Part shown: one piece after another, positions 8,357 to 16,789 of the stretch
How positions within the stretch are numbered: position 1 is the stretch's first letter
How the letters are laid out: each line of letters starts with the position of its first letter
NCBI GenBank assembly: GCA_958296245.1
Contig: OY282458.1
Location: forward strand, 1 to 64,000
Source of the DNA: an uncultured Dehalococcoidia bacterium
Lineage (GTDB): Bacteria > Chloroflexota > Dehalococcoidia > Lucifugimonadales > G958296245
Reading direction: 5' to 3'
Length of the DNA: 64,000 nt
The notes under the pieces: model-generated
What the model was told of the DNA's origin: nothing
Seen by the model: only the letters and a program-made list of their open reading frames with translations
Databases searched by the model: none
Translations under genes and position numbers: made by a program

Positions 8357-9152
8357 CGTGCTATTGAAAACACTGCGCGACCAGCGCCGCAGCCTGCTCT
8401 TTTGGGGCGTCGGCCTGGTCTTAGTCGCCGCCTTCCTAGCCGGCTTCTACCCCACGGTCAAGGACAACAAGCTGTTTCAACAGATGCTAGAGACCTACCC
8501 GGACGAGCTGAAGGGACTGATGGGCATCACTGAGGGCATGGACATCACATCCGGGGTGGGCTGGCTGAACGTCGAGGCCTTCGGGTTCCTGACCCCCCTT
8601 CTCTTCATCGTCTACGGAGTGATCGCAGGCTCCGCCGCCATCGCGGGCGAGGAGGGGCGGGGCACGCTGTACCTGCTGCTCACCGAACCCATAGAGCGCG
8701 GCAGAGTGGTGCTGGAGAAATTCGGGGCTATGGCGTTGGCGACGGCTGCGCTGTGTATCGTCCTCTACGCGGCGCTGGCAGTGGGCGCGTCCGCGACTGG
8801 CATGGACGACGTGGGTATGCTGAACCTGGCGGCCATTACGGCAAGCGCCGGCCTGCTCGGCCTGACGTTCGGCGCATTGGCGTTCGCCGTTGGCTGCGCC
8901 ACCGGCAGAAGCGGCTTGGCCGGAGGCGTCGCCGCAGCAGCAGCAATAGCAACATACTTGGTGAACGCTATGAGCATGTCCGTGGACGCCCTTGCCCCAA
9001 TCAAGTGGGCCTCGCCGTTCTTCTACTACAACGGCGCAGACCCCCTGGCCAACGGCTTGGACCAGACCCACGCGCTGGTGCTGCTGGCGGCGCCAGCAGC
9101 ACTCTGCGCAGTTGGCTACCTCGGATTCCGCAGGCGCGACATCGCCGTGTAG
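8346..9152 (+). CDS. ABC-2 type permease
   Basis: 268 residues with about six hydrophobic segments: FWGVGLVLVAAFLAGF, FLTPLLFIVYGVIAGSAAIAGEE, a Gly/Ala-rich central pair, and a final VLLAAPAALCAVGYLGF. The first-helix arrangement and the AIAGEEGRGTLYLLLTEPI motif before the third segment are typical of ABC-2 exporter permeases. It starts at GTG 8346 inside the ATPase gene, so translation is coupled. Export of a lipid, polymer or drug is possible; the cargo is not known. Confidence 0.9.
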   Translation: MLRSVLLKTLRDQRRSLLFWGVGLVLVAAFLAGFYPTVKDNKLFQQMLETYPDELKGLMGITEGMDITSGVGWLNVEAFGFLTPLLFIVYGVIAGSAAIAGEEGRGTLYLLLTEPIERGRVVLEKFGAMALATAALCIVLYAALAVGASATGMDDVGMLNLAAITASAGLLGLTFGALAFAVGCATGRSGLAGGVAAAAAIATYLVNAMSMSVDALAPIKWASPFFYYNGADPLANGLDQTHALVLLAAPAALCAVGYLGFRRRDIAV

Positions 9153-9164
9153 GCGCCTCGCATC

Positions 9165-9276
9165 GTAACTGTTCAGCCTCCGTGAACCGTGAGGCTACAC
9201 CCATCCGTCTTTCCGGCGCAGGCCGGATCTTAAGGGTGGCACGGGCGAGACGCCCGCGCTCCCAAGAGGAGCCTAC
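9165..9276 (+). repeat. Fragments of family A and family D elements
   Basis: A family A left end (GTAACTGTTCAG..CCGTGA, 9165-9190) runs into a sequence also found at 62,022-62,105 inside the family D element: GCTACACCCATCCGT, GCAGGCCGGA, GGAGCCTACTA. The stretch 9153-9503 has no convincing gene; a short frame at 9289-9507 has no recognisable features. Confidence 0.7.
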
Positions 9277-9503
9277 TAGCCAGGCGGCGTGTCCGTGCGC
9301 GCTTCCGCGGTCAGCATCCTGCGCCGGTCGGAGTCGGTGAGGAGCGGACGCACGCCCTGCGTGAACTCCTCCAAAGGGCTCGTCCACCGTGGCCGTATCG
9401 AGCGCGAGCCGGGCGTTTCCCAGCTGGCGCTCGTCCAGACAGCTCGTCCCCAATACCTCAGATCGACGGCATCGGCTCGTTACGCAACTCTCACAATCGC
9501 CTA

Positions 9504-9532
9504 TTGACAAGATTAGAGTTGTGGTGTATCCT
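9504..9532 (+). promoter_or_regulatory. Sigma70-type promoter
   Basis: TTGACA at 9504-9509, a 17-bp spacer, and TATCCT at 9527-9532. It lies 40 bp before the start codon of the ribbon-helix-helix gene. It is one of the best matches to the sigma70 consensus seen in the window. Confidence 0.75.
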
Positions 9533-9571
9533 GCTTACACGTAACTATAGATGCTCGAAAGGGGGCGCGAA

Positions 9572-10027
9572 ATGAACAGTGGCAAGAATAGCGAGCGCGG
9601 CAAGCACGAACCCGAGAACTCTCGGCAGAAGGACAGGGCGGGGTTCGTGGGCGGTGTCCGTGAGAACCTGGGCAAGGAGTTGGACGGCGTCGATCGAGTC
9701 GTCCGAATGGGTCTGGGAACCGGCAAGGACGTCGCCGCGAGCGTGGGCGGGTCTATAGGAGAGACACTGAAGAGCGTCCGGACGGCGCGGGACTTCGTAG
9801 TGATGGCCAGGCTGAGCAAGGAGAGCCTGAGGAAACTCGACGACCTCGTGGAGTGCGGGCTGACCAAGAGCAGGTCTGAGGCCGCTGCCTTCCTGATCGC
9901 CGAGGGAATCAGGGCAAGGGCCGACCTGTACGACAGGATCGCCGAGCAGTCCGAGGTCATTCGGAAGGCCCGCGAGCAGATGAGAAGCCTGATCGACGAA
10001 GAGCCGGACGCCGCGCCGGGGTCTTGA
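9572..10027 (+). CDS. Ribbon-helix-helix protein with long basic N-terminal region
   Basis: About 151 residues from ATG 9572, chosen because a purine-rich AAAGGGGG lies before it; an ATG at 9551 is possible. Residues about 85-125 look like a CopG/ribbon-helix-helix DNA-binding unit: VVMARLSKESLRKLDDLVE, GLTKSRSEAAAFLIAEGI. The N-terminal half is charged and Gly-rich (GFVGGVRENLGKELDGVDRV, TGKDVAASVGGSIGETL). The C-terminus is a helical tail. It is probably a DNA-binding regulator of the following gene, with which it shares a strong promoter and a 49-bp gap. Confidence 0.7.
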   Translation: MNSGKNSERGKHEPENSRQKDRAGFVGGVRENLGKELDGVDRVVRMGLGTGKDVAASVGGSIGETLKSVRTARDFVVMARLSKESLRKLDDLVECGLTKSRSEAAAFLIAEGIRARADLYDRIAEQSEVIRKAREQMRSLIDEEPDAAPGS

Positions 10028-10076
10028 GGCCTAGAGCGCGCGGAGCGAGTAGGCCCTAACAAAAAGGAGTTTATAC

Positions 10077-11195
10077 ATGTGGCACGTAATTGCTGAAGAA
10101 GAGACGAGGTGTTCCGAGTGCTTCCACAGCATCCCGGCCGGCTCGAGGTGTCTGTCACAGATGCCGATGGAGCTGCCGGACGGGTCCCGGCGGGGCGTGG
10201 GAGAGAACTACTGCATCGGCTGCTCGAGATGCAGTCTGAAGGGAAACAGGCAGCCCTGCTACGTGCGGCGGCTCAGCCACTGGTACGCACCCAAGGAGAC
10301 GGTCGAGGTGGATACTCCCTGCGGCCACTGCGGCGAGACCGTGCCGGAGGGTACGCGGACCTTCGCGCAGAGGGTCTACGTCGGTATCGAGGATGAAACG
10401 GAATCCGCTTCCGACGGCACGGAAGCTCGTACCGGCGGATCTGCCGCCGCAGCCGCGGCAGGCGCCGGAGCCGCCAGGCCGACGCCCGCCGTATGGAATA
10501 ATCTCAGCGCCGCGACCCAAAGGAAGTTCCAGACTGGCGGTCTGGGCGGCCCCCGCGGAATCCGGTCCCCAAAGATGGGCCAACGATTGTACGAGCAAAC
10601 CATTCAGCCGCATATCCGCAACTTGGGTGAGGGCGCCGTCAAGGACTACATGAAGGGAAAGCACTTCAGCCATATAAAGTCGGTGAGCAATTCGCCCCGT
10701 CTTGCCAAGGCGCCCAGTAACATAGTCTTGGAGGACGCCAGTAAGAATCTATCCCGCGGCAGCCGAAACATGACCCGCGCCGAGGCTGCCGCCGCGAAGT
10801 CGGCGGGACGCGGACGCGCCACGGCGATACGCATGACGGCCCGGGCCCGAGGCGCCCTGATGGCCGCGGCCATGGAAGGCGCGGTTGCAGGGGTGGAGAA
10901 CTTTCTCCACTGGAGGCGCGGGCGGAAGACAGGGAAAGAAGCCGTGAAGGACGCCGCTTGGAGCACGGCAACCGCTGGTGCATTTGGCCTCGCAGCGGCT
11001 CCGCTGCTTGTGTGGCTGCCGCTGGGACCCCTCGGAATCCCCGTCGCAATCGCCGGCGGAGCGGTATGGGCCGGAAGCACTGTGTACCGCGTTGCCAGGG
11101 CCGCCGGGCACGACATCCCCCTGGCAGAGGGTTACGTGTTCTTCTGCAAGGGGCGGGACTGCCCGAGCGGGTTCGCGCGGACCATGGCAGCCTAA
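10077..11195 (+). CDS. Zinc-ribbon protein with C-terminal hydrophobic segment, function unknown
   Basis: 372 residues. The N-terminal about 100 residues hold two Cys clusters: CSECFHSIPAGSRC, with CIGCSRC further on, and later CGHCGETVPEGTRTF. These look like two treble-clef or zinc-ribbon units. An Ala/Gly-rich linker follows (about 118-135), then a basic helical region (KDYMKGKHFSHIKSVSNSPR), and a hydrophobic stretch at about 300-340 (AFGLAAAPLLVWLPLGPLGI, IAGGAVWAG). The end, VFFCKGRDCPSGF, has another Cys pair. This layout recalls conflict-type or phage-related effectors, but I recognise no family. AAAAAGGAG precedes the ATG. Confidence 0.65.
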   Translation: MWHVIAEEETRCSECFHSIPAGSRCLSQMPMELPDGSRRGVGENYCIGCSRCSLKGNRQPCYVRRLSHWYAPKETVEVDTPCGHCGETVPEGTRTFAQRVYVGIEDETESASDGTEARTGGSAAAAAAGAGAARPTPAVWNNLSAATQRKFQTGGLGGPRGIRSPKMGQRLYEQTIQPHIRNLGEGAVKDYMKGKHFSHIKSVSNSPRLAKAPSNIVLEDASKNLSRGSRNMTRAEAAAAKSAGRGRATAIRMTARARGALMAAAMEGAVAGVENFLHWRRGRKTGKEAVKDAAWSTATAGAFGLAAAPLLVWLPLGPLGIPVAIAGGAVWAGSTVYRVARAAGHDIPLAEGYVFFCKGRDCPSGFARTMAA

Positions 11196-11226
11196 TCCGG
11201 GACAGGTTAGATCCTTGACACGAACC

Positions 11227-11255
11227 TTGACAGGCGGCGTTGGTGGTTCTAGGAT
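11227..11255 (+). promoter_or_regulatory. Promoter of the B12 uptake operon
   Basis: TTGACA (11227-11232), a 17-bp spacer, and TAGGAT (11250-11255). Transcription would start about 30 bases before the riboswitch. A second TTGACA at 11215 has no matching -10 box. Confidence 0.65.
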
Positions 11256-11289
11256 GTGCTCGGTTCGGGTTGACTTAACAACCGAATAC

Positions 11290-11425
11290 TTGGCGGAGGC
11301 GCCCAGTTCCTGAACGTGGAACCGGGCCGTAAGAGTGGAAGCCGGTCGAAGTCCGGCACTGTCCCGCAACGGTAGGTCCCGAGGCCCATAGCGCCCGGGG
11401 CGAGTCCGACCGACTGCCTCCGCCC
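11290..11425 (+). promoter_or_regulatory. Cobalamin riboswitch
   Basis: The closing stem is GGCGGAGGC (11292-11300) with GCCTCCGCC (11415-11423). The conserved core follows the AdoCbl-riboswitch pattern: GTGGAAGCCGG, GAAGTCCGGCACTGTCCCGC, AACGGTA, then a B12-box-like GAGTCCGACCGACTGCC. It lies upstream of a B12-type importer, so B12 would repress uptake. Confidence 0.9.
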
Positions 11426-11469
11426 GTGTCAACGGCCTTCGAGGAAGGGTACGGGCATGGGCATTCTTC

Positions 11470-11503
11470 AAACCCTGCACCTATCCGGCGGCAGGGTTTT
11501 CTT
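11470..11503 (+). terminator. Riboswitch-controlled intrinsic terminator
   Basis: AAACCCTGC (11470-11478) pairs with GCAGGGTTT (11491-11499), followed by TTCTT. It sits between the riboswitch and the first gene, as expected for transcriptional attenuation. Confidence 0.8.
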
Positions 11504-11553
11504 GTAACCGCCCGGTCCTAGCTGCCTCCGCCTGCGAGGGCCAAATATGCAAG

Positions 11554-12480
11554 ATGAGGATGCTCAGTATGGCAAACCCTCCCCTCGACAGGCTCCGCCT
11601 CTACGCGGCCGCCGCGGCTGCCCTAGTGCTTGCCGCGTGCAGCGCTCAGCCCGCCCAGCCAACAGCGCCGCCGGCGCCCTCCGCCGTCTTCCCGTACGCC
11701 GTACAGGACAGCCGGGGCAATGAGGTAGTCTTCGACTCCCCCCCGGATAGGATCATCGCCTTCGACTCGGCGGCTGTGGAAATCCTGTTCGCAATCGGCG
11801 AGGGCCATAGGGTTGTGGGCACTCACGACTTCGTGACGTATCCACCGGAAGCGGCCGGCGTGGCGAGGATAGGAGATGCCTTCAACTTCAGCATCGAGAA
11901 GGCCGTAGCCCTCAAGCCCGACTTGGTCTTCGTCTTCTTCGACAGCCCCATCGAGGACCTGGAGAGGGCGGGGCTGAAGGTGTTGTACGTCGAGTCGCTG
12001 AAGGATGAATTCATACAGATCGCCGACAACATCCGCACGTGGGGCCGAATTACCGGGGCTGCATCCGCCGCCGAGGAGGTTGCCGCCCGCTTTCAGGAGC
12101 GCGTCGCGGCCATTGAGAAGAAGATGGAAAATCGGGGTCGGGGGCCGTCGGCGCTCCAGGACGTAGGGGGGTTTTGGGCGCCAGGCCAAGACACGCTGAT
12201 GGGCGAGGTGTTCGACCTGCTGAAGCTGCGAAACATTGCCCACGACGTGGAGGGCTACGCGCAGATAAGCCCAGAGGTCATCGTGGAGCGCGACCCTGCC
12301 GTGATCATCGCCGCCGACCCCGCGTCGATTACCGGAAACCCGGCGTTCCGGGACGTGACGGCCGTCACGGACGGCGCGGTGTTCAAGCTGTCCAGCGACG
12401 CGTTGTCCATTGCCGGGCCCAGGTTCATCGACGGGGTCGAGGAGCTTGCCGCCTTGATCTACCCCAATCTGTTCGAGTGA
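11554..12480 (+). CDS. btuF: Cobalamin-type ABC transporter substrate-binding lipoprotein
   Basis: 308 residues. A signal peptide with lipobox (LVLAAC, Cys about 29) is followed by a class III (helical-backbone) binding protein: DSRGNEVVFDSPPDRIIAFD, AVEILFAIGEGHRVVGTHDF, ALKPDLVFVFF, then the second lobe DTLMGEVFDLLKLRNIA and SPEVIVERDPAVIIAADP. These motifs are shared by vitamin B12 and ferric siderophore receptors. The riboswitch directly upstream argues for cobalamin. The start could also be ATG 11569. The permease begins inside its stop codon. Confidence 0.88.
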   Translation: MRMLSMANPPLDRLRLYAAAAAALVLAACSAQPAQPTAPPAPSAVFPYAVQDSRGNEVVFDSPPDRIIAFDSAAVEILFAIGEGHRVVGTHDFVTYPPEAAGVARIGDAFNFSIEKAVALKPDLVFVFFDSPIEDLERAGLKVLYVESLKDEFIQIADNIRTWGRITGAASAAEEVAARFQERVAAIEKKMENRGRGPSALQDVGGFWAPGQDTLMGEVFDLLKLRNIAHDVEGYAQISPEVIVERDPAVIIAADPASITGNPAFRDVTAVTDGAVFKLSSDALSIAGPRFIDGVEELAALIYPNLFE

Positions 12481-13604
12481 AGCCGCTACTGCCGCTCAGG
12501 AGAGAGGCTGCCGCGGACTCGGCGCCCGGAGCCGCTCAGCGCGTTCCGGGCGTCGAGTCCCTGCCTTCGTTCACCTACCCGTGGCGCAGGGTGCTGGCAG
12601 GGGTGGCCGTCCTGGCCGCCGTGGGCATTGTGTCGGCGGGGATAGGCCCCGTTGGGATACCGCCGCTGACGGCAGCCAAGATGTTGGCTTCCAGGCTCCC
12701 CGGCCTGGAAGTGGCTCAAACCTGGCCCGACTCGTGGGACACGATACTGTGGCAACTCAGGCTTCCCAGGATAGTCTTGGCGGGGGTCGTCGGGATGGCG
12801 CTGGCCGCGTCCGGCGCCGCCTACCAGGGGCTCTTCCGGAACCCCTTGGCCGACCCGTATCTCATCGGCGCCGCTGCCGGCGCCGGTTTGGGGGCCACTG
12901 CCGCCCTGGTTACCGGGGTCCCCACGAGCATCGGAGGGGTCAGCCTGTTGCCGGTGGCCGCCTTCACGGCTGCGGTGCTTACGGTCACCGCCGCCTACGC
13001 CATCTCCCGCTCACCCGTGGGGGCGCCGGGGCCGCCGTTGACCACACTGATCCTCGCCGGGGTAGCCATTTCTTCCCTAGCCGGCGCCGGGGCCGCGTTC
13101 CTGATGCTGCGGAGCGACCCCGATCTGAGGCCCGTCTTGAGCTGGCTCATGGGAGGCTTCATCTCTGCCGAGTGGAGCGACTGCCTGCTGATGCTACCTT
13201 ACCTTGCAGTGGGCTTCTCCGTCGTGATGACCTATGCGTGGACACTCAACGTCATGCAACTCGGCGAAGGACACTCTCGTCAGCTTGGGGTAGACGTAGG
13301 CCGCGCGAAGCCGGCGCTTGTCGGGGCGGCGACCCTGATGACGGCCGCCGCCGTGTCGCTCAGCGGGATCATAGGCTTCGTGGGGCTCGTAGCGCCCCAC
13401 GCGGTGCGGCTCGTCTGGGGGCCGGACCATCGGACGCTGCTCCCCGTGGCCGCCCTGACGGGCGGGGCCTTTCTCATATTGGCCGACGTCGCAGCGCGGA
13501 CGCTGATTAGCCCCGCGGAGCTGCCCGTGGGCGTGGTCACCGCAGTCTGCGGGGCGCCATTCTTCCTGTATCTGCTGCGCCGCCGCAGGGCGCACGCCCT
13601 CTAG
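12477..13604 (+). CDS. btuC: Cobalamin-type ABC transporter permease (FecCD/BtuC family)
   Basis: About 375 residues from GTG 12477, which overlaps the upstream stop codon (GTGA). A hydrophilic N-terminal about 30 residues is followed by about ten transmembrane helices. Family signatures: LRLPRIVLAGVVGMALAASG, YQGLFRNPLADPYLIGAAAG, LILAGVAISSLAGA, LSWLMGGF, the cytoplasmic coupling helix GIIGFVGLVAPHAVRLVWGP and a final ELPVGVVTAVCGAPFFLYLL. It forms the membrane channel of the importer. Confidence 0.93.
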   Translation: MKPLLPLRREAAADSAPGAAQRVPGVESLPSFTYPWRRVLAGVAVLAAVGIVSAGIGPVGIPPLTAAKMLASRLPGLEVAQTWPDSWDTILWQLRLPRIVLAGVVGMALAASGAAYQGLFRNPLADPYLIGAAAGAGLGATAALVTGVPTSIGGVSLLPVAAFTAAVLTVTAAYAISRSPVGAPGPPLTTLILAGVAISSLAGAGAAFLMLRSDPDLRPVLSWLMGGFISAEWSDCLLMLPYLAVGFSVVMTYAWTLNVMQLGEGHSRQLGVDVGRAKPALVGAATLMTAAAVSLSGIIGFVGLVAPHAVRLVWGPDHRTLLPVAALTGGAFLILADVAARTLISPAELPVGVVTAVCGAPFFLYLLRRRRAHAL

Positions 13605-13614
13605 GAGGGGACGA

Positions 13615-14394
13615 ATGCTATCGCTGCGGAACGTCTCCTTCGCGTACGGTGACGGCCTGGCGCTCGACGACGTGAGCCTCGACGTTGGGGAGGGTGAGGT
13701 GGTGGGACTGGTTGGCCCCAACGGCGCCGGCAAGAGCACAATGCTGAGCATCATATCCGGCGTGCTCCGCCCGTCCTCCGGTTCCATTACCCTCGACGGG
13801 GTGGACCTACTCTCCATGAAGATCAAGCACAGGGCGAAACGGGTGGCCGCGCTCCCTCAAGAGCCGATCTCGCCGCCCGGGTTCACCGTCTTAGACCTGG
13901 TGCTCATGGGCCGGAATCCCCACGTGGGACTCTTCCGGTGGGAGAGCCGCCGTGACGTCGAGGCAGCCGCCCGCGCCATGGAGATGACCCGTGTCCGGGG
14001 TCTAGCCCAACGCCCGCTCGACGCGCTGTCAGGGGGCGAGAGGCGCCGCGCCTTCACCGCAGCCGCCCTCGCCCAGGAGGCGCCCGTCCTGCTCCTCGAC
14101 GAGCCCACGGCGAGCCTCGACCTTGCTCACCAGATCGGGATAATGGACCTGGTCAGCGAGCTGCGACAGGAGCGGGGGCGCGCGGTGCTGGCGGCCATCC
14201 ACGACCTGACGCTCGCCGCGCAGTACTGCGACCGTCTGGTACTGCTCTCCGAGGGGCGCGTATGCGCCGACGGGAGGGCGGAGGAGGTGCTCTCTCCGGA
14301 GACCATCTCGCAGACATACGGCGCGGAGGTCTCTATCCTTCGTCACCCGGCCGGGGGCACGCCGGTCGTACTGCCCGTGCGGCCGCCTCGGTAG
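13615..14394 (+). CDS. btuD: Cobalamin-type ABC transporter ATPase
   Basis: 259 residues. Walker A GPNGAGKST, Q-loop ALPQEP, signature LSGGERRR, Walker B VLLLDEP, D-loop SLD and H-loop IHDLTLA all match FecE/BtuD ATPases. It starts 10 bp after the permease with GGAGGGG before the ATG, completing the binding protein-permease-ATPase operon under the riboswitch. Its last 62 bp overlap the 3' end of purN on the other strand. Confidence 0.94.
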   Translation: MLSLRNVSFAYGDGLALDDVSLDVGEGEVVGLVGPNGAGKSTMLSIISGVLRPSSGSITLDGVDLLSMKIKHRAKRVAALPQEPISPPGFTVLDLVLMGRNPHVGLFRWESRRDVEAAARAMEMTRVRGLAQRPLDALSGGERRRAFTAAALAQEAPVLLLDEPTASLDLAHQIGIMDLVSELRQERGRAVLAAIHDLTLAAQYCDRLVLLSEGRVCADGRAEEVLSPETISQTYGAEVSILRHPAGGTPVVLPVRPPR

Positions 14395-15055
14395 CCCACC
14401 GTTCACGAGGGCCCGGCTGTGACCTTGCGATCACGTCCAAGTCGATGCCGCCGCCAGCGATCCCCCGGAGGGTGTCTACGTACAGCCCATGTTCGGCGGC
14501 CCGCACCCTCTCGCGCAGCGAGTGAACGGTGTCGCCGGGGAGCACGGGCACCTTCCTGCTGGCTACGGGCGGTCCGTGGTCGTACAGATCGTCTACGAGG
14601 TGTACCGTAGCCCCTGTGACGCGCGCGCCCGCGCCCAGGACGGCCCGATGAACGGCGTCACCGTACATGCCGGCCCCTCCAAATCTGGGAAGCGGCGCCG
14701 GATGCACGTTCAGGATGCGCCATCTGTACGCGGCCAACGTTCTCGGGCCGATTCGCTTCATGTACCCGGAGAGGATGACGAGGTCCACCCCGTGCAGCCG
14801 CAGGATCTCAGCAATGGCCGCGTCACGCTCGCCCGGGTCGGGGTGCGTCACGCCGCTGACGTGACGGCGGGGGATGCCCTCACGCCGGGCCCGCTCCAAA
14901 GCCGTCGAACGCGAGTTGTTGCTGATTACCACCCTCGGCTCCGCATGGAGCCTACCGTCCCTGCAGGCGTCCACGATGGCCTGCATGTTCGTGCCTCCGT
15001 GCGATGACATGAACCCAAGCTGAAGCCCTCGCACGGCTGGACCCCGGCGCGTCAC
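14333..15055 (-). CDS. purN: Phosphoribosylglycinamide formyltransferase
   Basis: Transfers a formyl group from 10-formyl-THF to GAR in purine synthesis. 240 residues from a GTG that overlaps the rhomboid stop (GTGA). Seen: the SSHGGTNMQAIVDA nucleotide loop, VILSGYMKRIG, the catalytic Asn/His pair in RILNVHPAPLPRFGG, and the Asp in VHLVDDLYDHGPP. PurN is usually 190-215 residues; here about 25 extra C-terminal residues (PGPRERWATEAAARAVRP onward) run into the 3' end of btuD and are probably not catalytic. Confidence 0.93.
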   Translation of the reverse strand: MTRRGPAVRGLQLGFMSSHGGTNMQAIVDACRDGRLHAEPRVVISNNSRSTALERARREGIPRRHVSGVTHPDPGERDAAIAEILRLHGVDLVILSGYMKRIGPRTLAAYRWRILNVHPAPLPRFGGAGMYGDAVHRAVLGAGARVTGATVHLVDDLYDHGPPVASRKVPVLPGDTVHSLRERVRAAEHGLYVDTLRGIAGGGIDLDVIARSQPGPRERWATEAAARAVRPACPRPGDEG

Positions 15056-16110
15056 CGTCTACCCATCTCCTGTAGGAGTTGGGCAGCTTCCGTACTGACT
15101 CGCCCGTTGCCGAATTCGCCGAACCTGACCGCTCTGGCAAAGTCCGAGCGCGCCTCGGCCATTCGGCCCATGTCCCGGTAAATGCGCCCACGGAGCAGAA
15201 ACGCCTCTGCAGCGGCGTGGAGGGCCTGAGGCAAGCCCATGGAGTCTGCGGAGGCGATGGCCGCGTCAGCTTGGGTTAGGGCTCCTTCGAGATTATCGCG
15301 GCGGTAGTTGCGTTCGGCAGCGTAGAGGTGTGTGTAGGCGTTGTCGGGCATGGTGGCTTCGGCCAACGATACAGCCGCAACGAGTAGGATGAGCAGGGTC
15401 GGCACGACCAACCACCGCCTCAGCGGTACGCCGGCGTCGGCTGCAACCGTCGGCGCTCCAAAGATGGTCTGAGCCACGAGCCGGAGCTTCGGAGAAAGGG
15501 CCCAACCCAGCGCGAACCCCGCCGCGAGGCCTCCCAGGTGCGCCCAGTTGTCTATCCCAGGCGTCACCAGTCCGTACGCCAAGTTTAGGCCCAGCAGCAG
15601 CACGAGGCCGTATAGGGTCCCCTGAGAGACTGTACCGAGTACGCGCCTCTGCGTTACGAGGAAGGCGGCAAGGGCTCCAACTACGCCGAAGATCGCCCCG
15701 CTCGCGCCGACCCCGATGGAGATCGAGTTGAGCAGGTAGCTGGCGGCGCTGCCGGATATACCCGACAGGATATAGATGGTCAGGAAGCTGACGCGGCCAT
15801 ACGCGCGCTCAACCTGCGGCCCGAATATGATCAGGCCTAACCCGTTGAACGCGAGGTGGGGTATGCCGGCGTGCAGGAACATCGCCGTGACGAGGCGCCA
15901 GTATTCGCCGCTTGCGATCAGCGGGCCGAACATCGCGCCGAAGTCCAGCAGCACGTCGGAGTCGCCGGCGCCTCCCGCCGCGGTGGTCAAAAGCCACATG
16001 ATGACGTTCGCAGCCAGCAGGGCCCACGTGACGACGGGCCGGCGCTCTCCCCCGGAGCGCTTCGTCTCGTGCGGATGAGCGGGGTAGTCTCGGAAGCCGT
16101 GGTCCATCAA
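15052..16110 (-). CDS. Rhomboid-family intramembrane serine protease with C-terminal TPR-like region
   Basis: 352 residues. Six or seven hydrophobic segments form the rhomboid core, with the catalytic Ser in GVGASGAIFGV and the partner His in NWAHLGGLAAGFALGW. The loop FLHAGIPHLAFNGLGL matches the rhomboid HxxxN element. After a last helix near residue 245, the C-terminal about 100 residues are soluble and TPR-like (HLYAAERNYRRDNLEGALTQ, LRGRIYRDMGRMAEARSDF). It cleaves transmembrane substrates within the bilayer; the substrates are unknown. It is part of the efp-xseAB-PHP-purN operon. Confidence 0.92.
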   Translation of the reverse strand: MMDHGFRDYPAHPHETKRSGGERRPVVTWALLAANVIMWLLTTAAGGAGDSDVLLDFGAMFGPLIASGEYWRLVTAMFLHAGIPHLAFNGLGLIIFGPQVERAYGRVSFLTIYILSGISGSAASYLLNSISIGVGASGAIFGVVGALAAFLVTQRRVLGTVSQGTLYGLVLLLGLNLAYGLVTPGIDNWAHLGGLAAGFALGWALSPKLRLVAQTIFGAPTVAADAGVPLRRWLVVPTLLILLVAAVSLAEATMPDNAYTHLYAAERNYRRDNLEGALTQADAAIASADSMGLPQALHAAAEAFLLRGRIYRDMGRMAEARSDFARAVRFGEFGNGRVSTEAAQLLQEMGRR

Positions 16111-16126
16111 ACCCCGGGTCCTCCGG

Positions 16127-16786
16127 TCACCGCCGGCCGGTTAGCCGCGTCCTCATCTTCGTCAACGACGTTATCACGTGGATCAGAGGGCTCGTCCTCC
16201 TGCCCACGATGACGCCCTGCGCAAGGGCGCGCTTGAACCCCTCCGGCGTGCCGTCGAAGTCCGGCATCTCAACGTAGGTACGCCCCAGTTCCATGGTCGT
16301 GTGGGCGTCGCTGACGCCGGACGTCAACAGCCCATGTTCGCGCGCAAAGTCCATCGCCTTCCGATCGTCGCCGCTCAGGTTGTTGCGCGCGTTGAACACC
16401 TCCACGACGTCGGCGTACCGGACGACCTGATCAAGCCCCCTGCGGCTTATCACCTCACCTCGGAACCTGTCGAATGGGTGCGGAATGGACACCAGCCCGC
16501 CTTGGCCCTTGATCCTGCGGGCTGTCTCGTCGATGGACAGCCCGGGCGGCACCGTCTCCGTCAGGAACAGGCCCGTCACCTCTCCCTCGGCGGTGCGCAC
16601 CTCCTCGCCGACGATGACGAGGAAGGGGGCGATCTCTTTGACGGCCTTGGCGCCCTCGGTGGTGTTGTGATCGGTAACTGCTATGCAGCTAAGGCCGACC
16701 TTCAGGCACCTGGCAACCAGGCTCTCCGGGGAGACCAGGGAGTCGGGAGAGAAGCGAGTGTGCATGTGTAGGTCGGCTCTGAGCAT
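16127..16786 (-). CDS. PHP-domain metal-dependent phosphoesterase
   Basis: 219 residues. PHP motifs: DLHMHTRFSPDS at residues 5-16, ITDHNTTEGA, GEEV, SIPHPFDRF and SGVSDAHTTMELG. This class hydrolyses phosphoesters such as nucleoside 3',5'-bisphosphates or oligoribonucleotides (YciV/TrpH type); the substrate is not defined by sequence. It begins 3 bp after xseB, so it may work with nucleotide turnover. Confidence 0.9.
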   Translation of the reverse strand: MLRADLHMHTRFSPDSLVSPESLVARCLKVGLSCIAVTDHNTTEGAKAVKEIAPFLVIVGEEVRTAEGEVTGLFLTETVPPGLSIDETARRIKGQGGLVSIPHPFDRFRGEVISRRGLDQVVRYADVVEVFNARNNLSGDDRKAMDFAREHGLLTSGVSDAHTTMELGRTYVEMPDFDGTPEGFKRALAQGVIVGRRTSPLIHVITSLTKMRTRLTGRR

Positions 16787-16789
16787 GGC

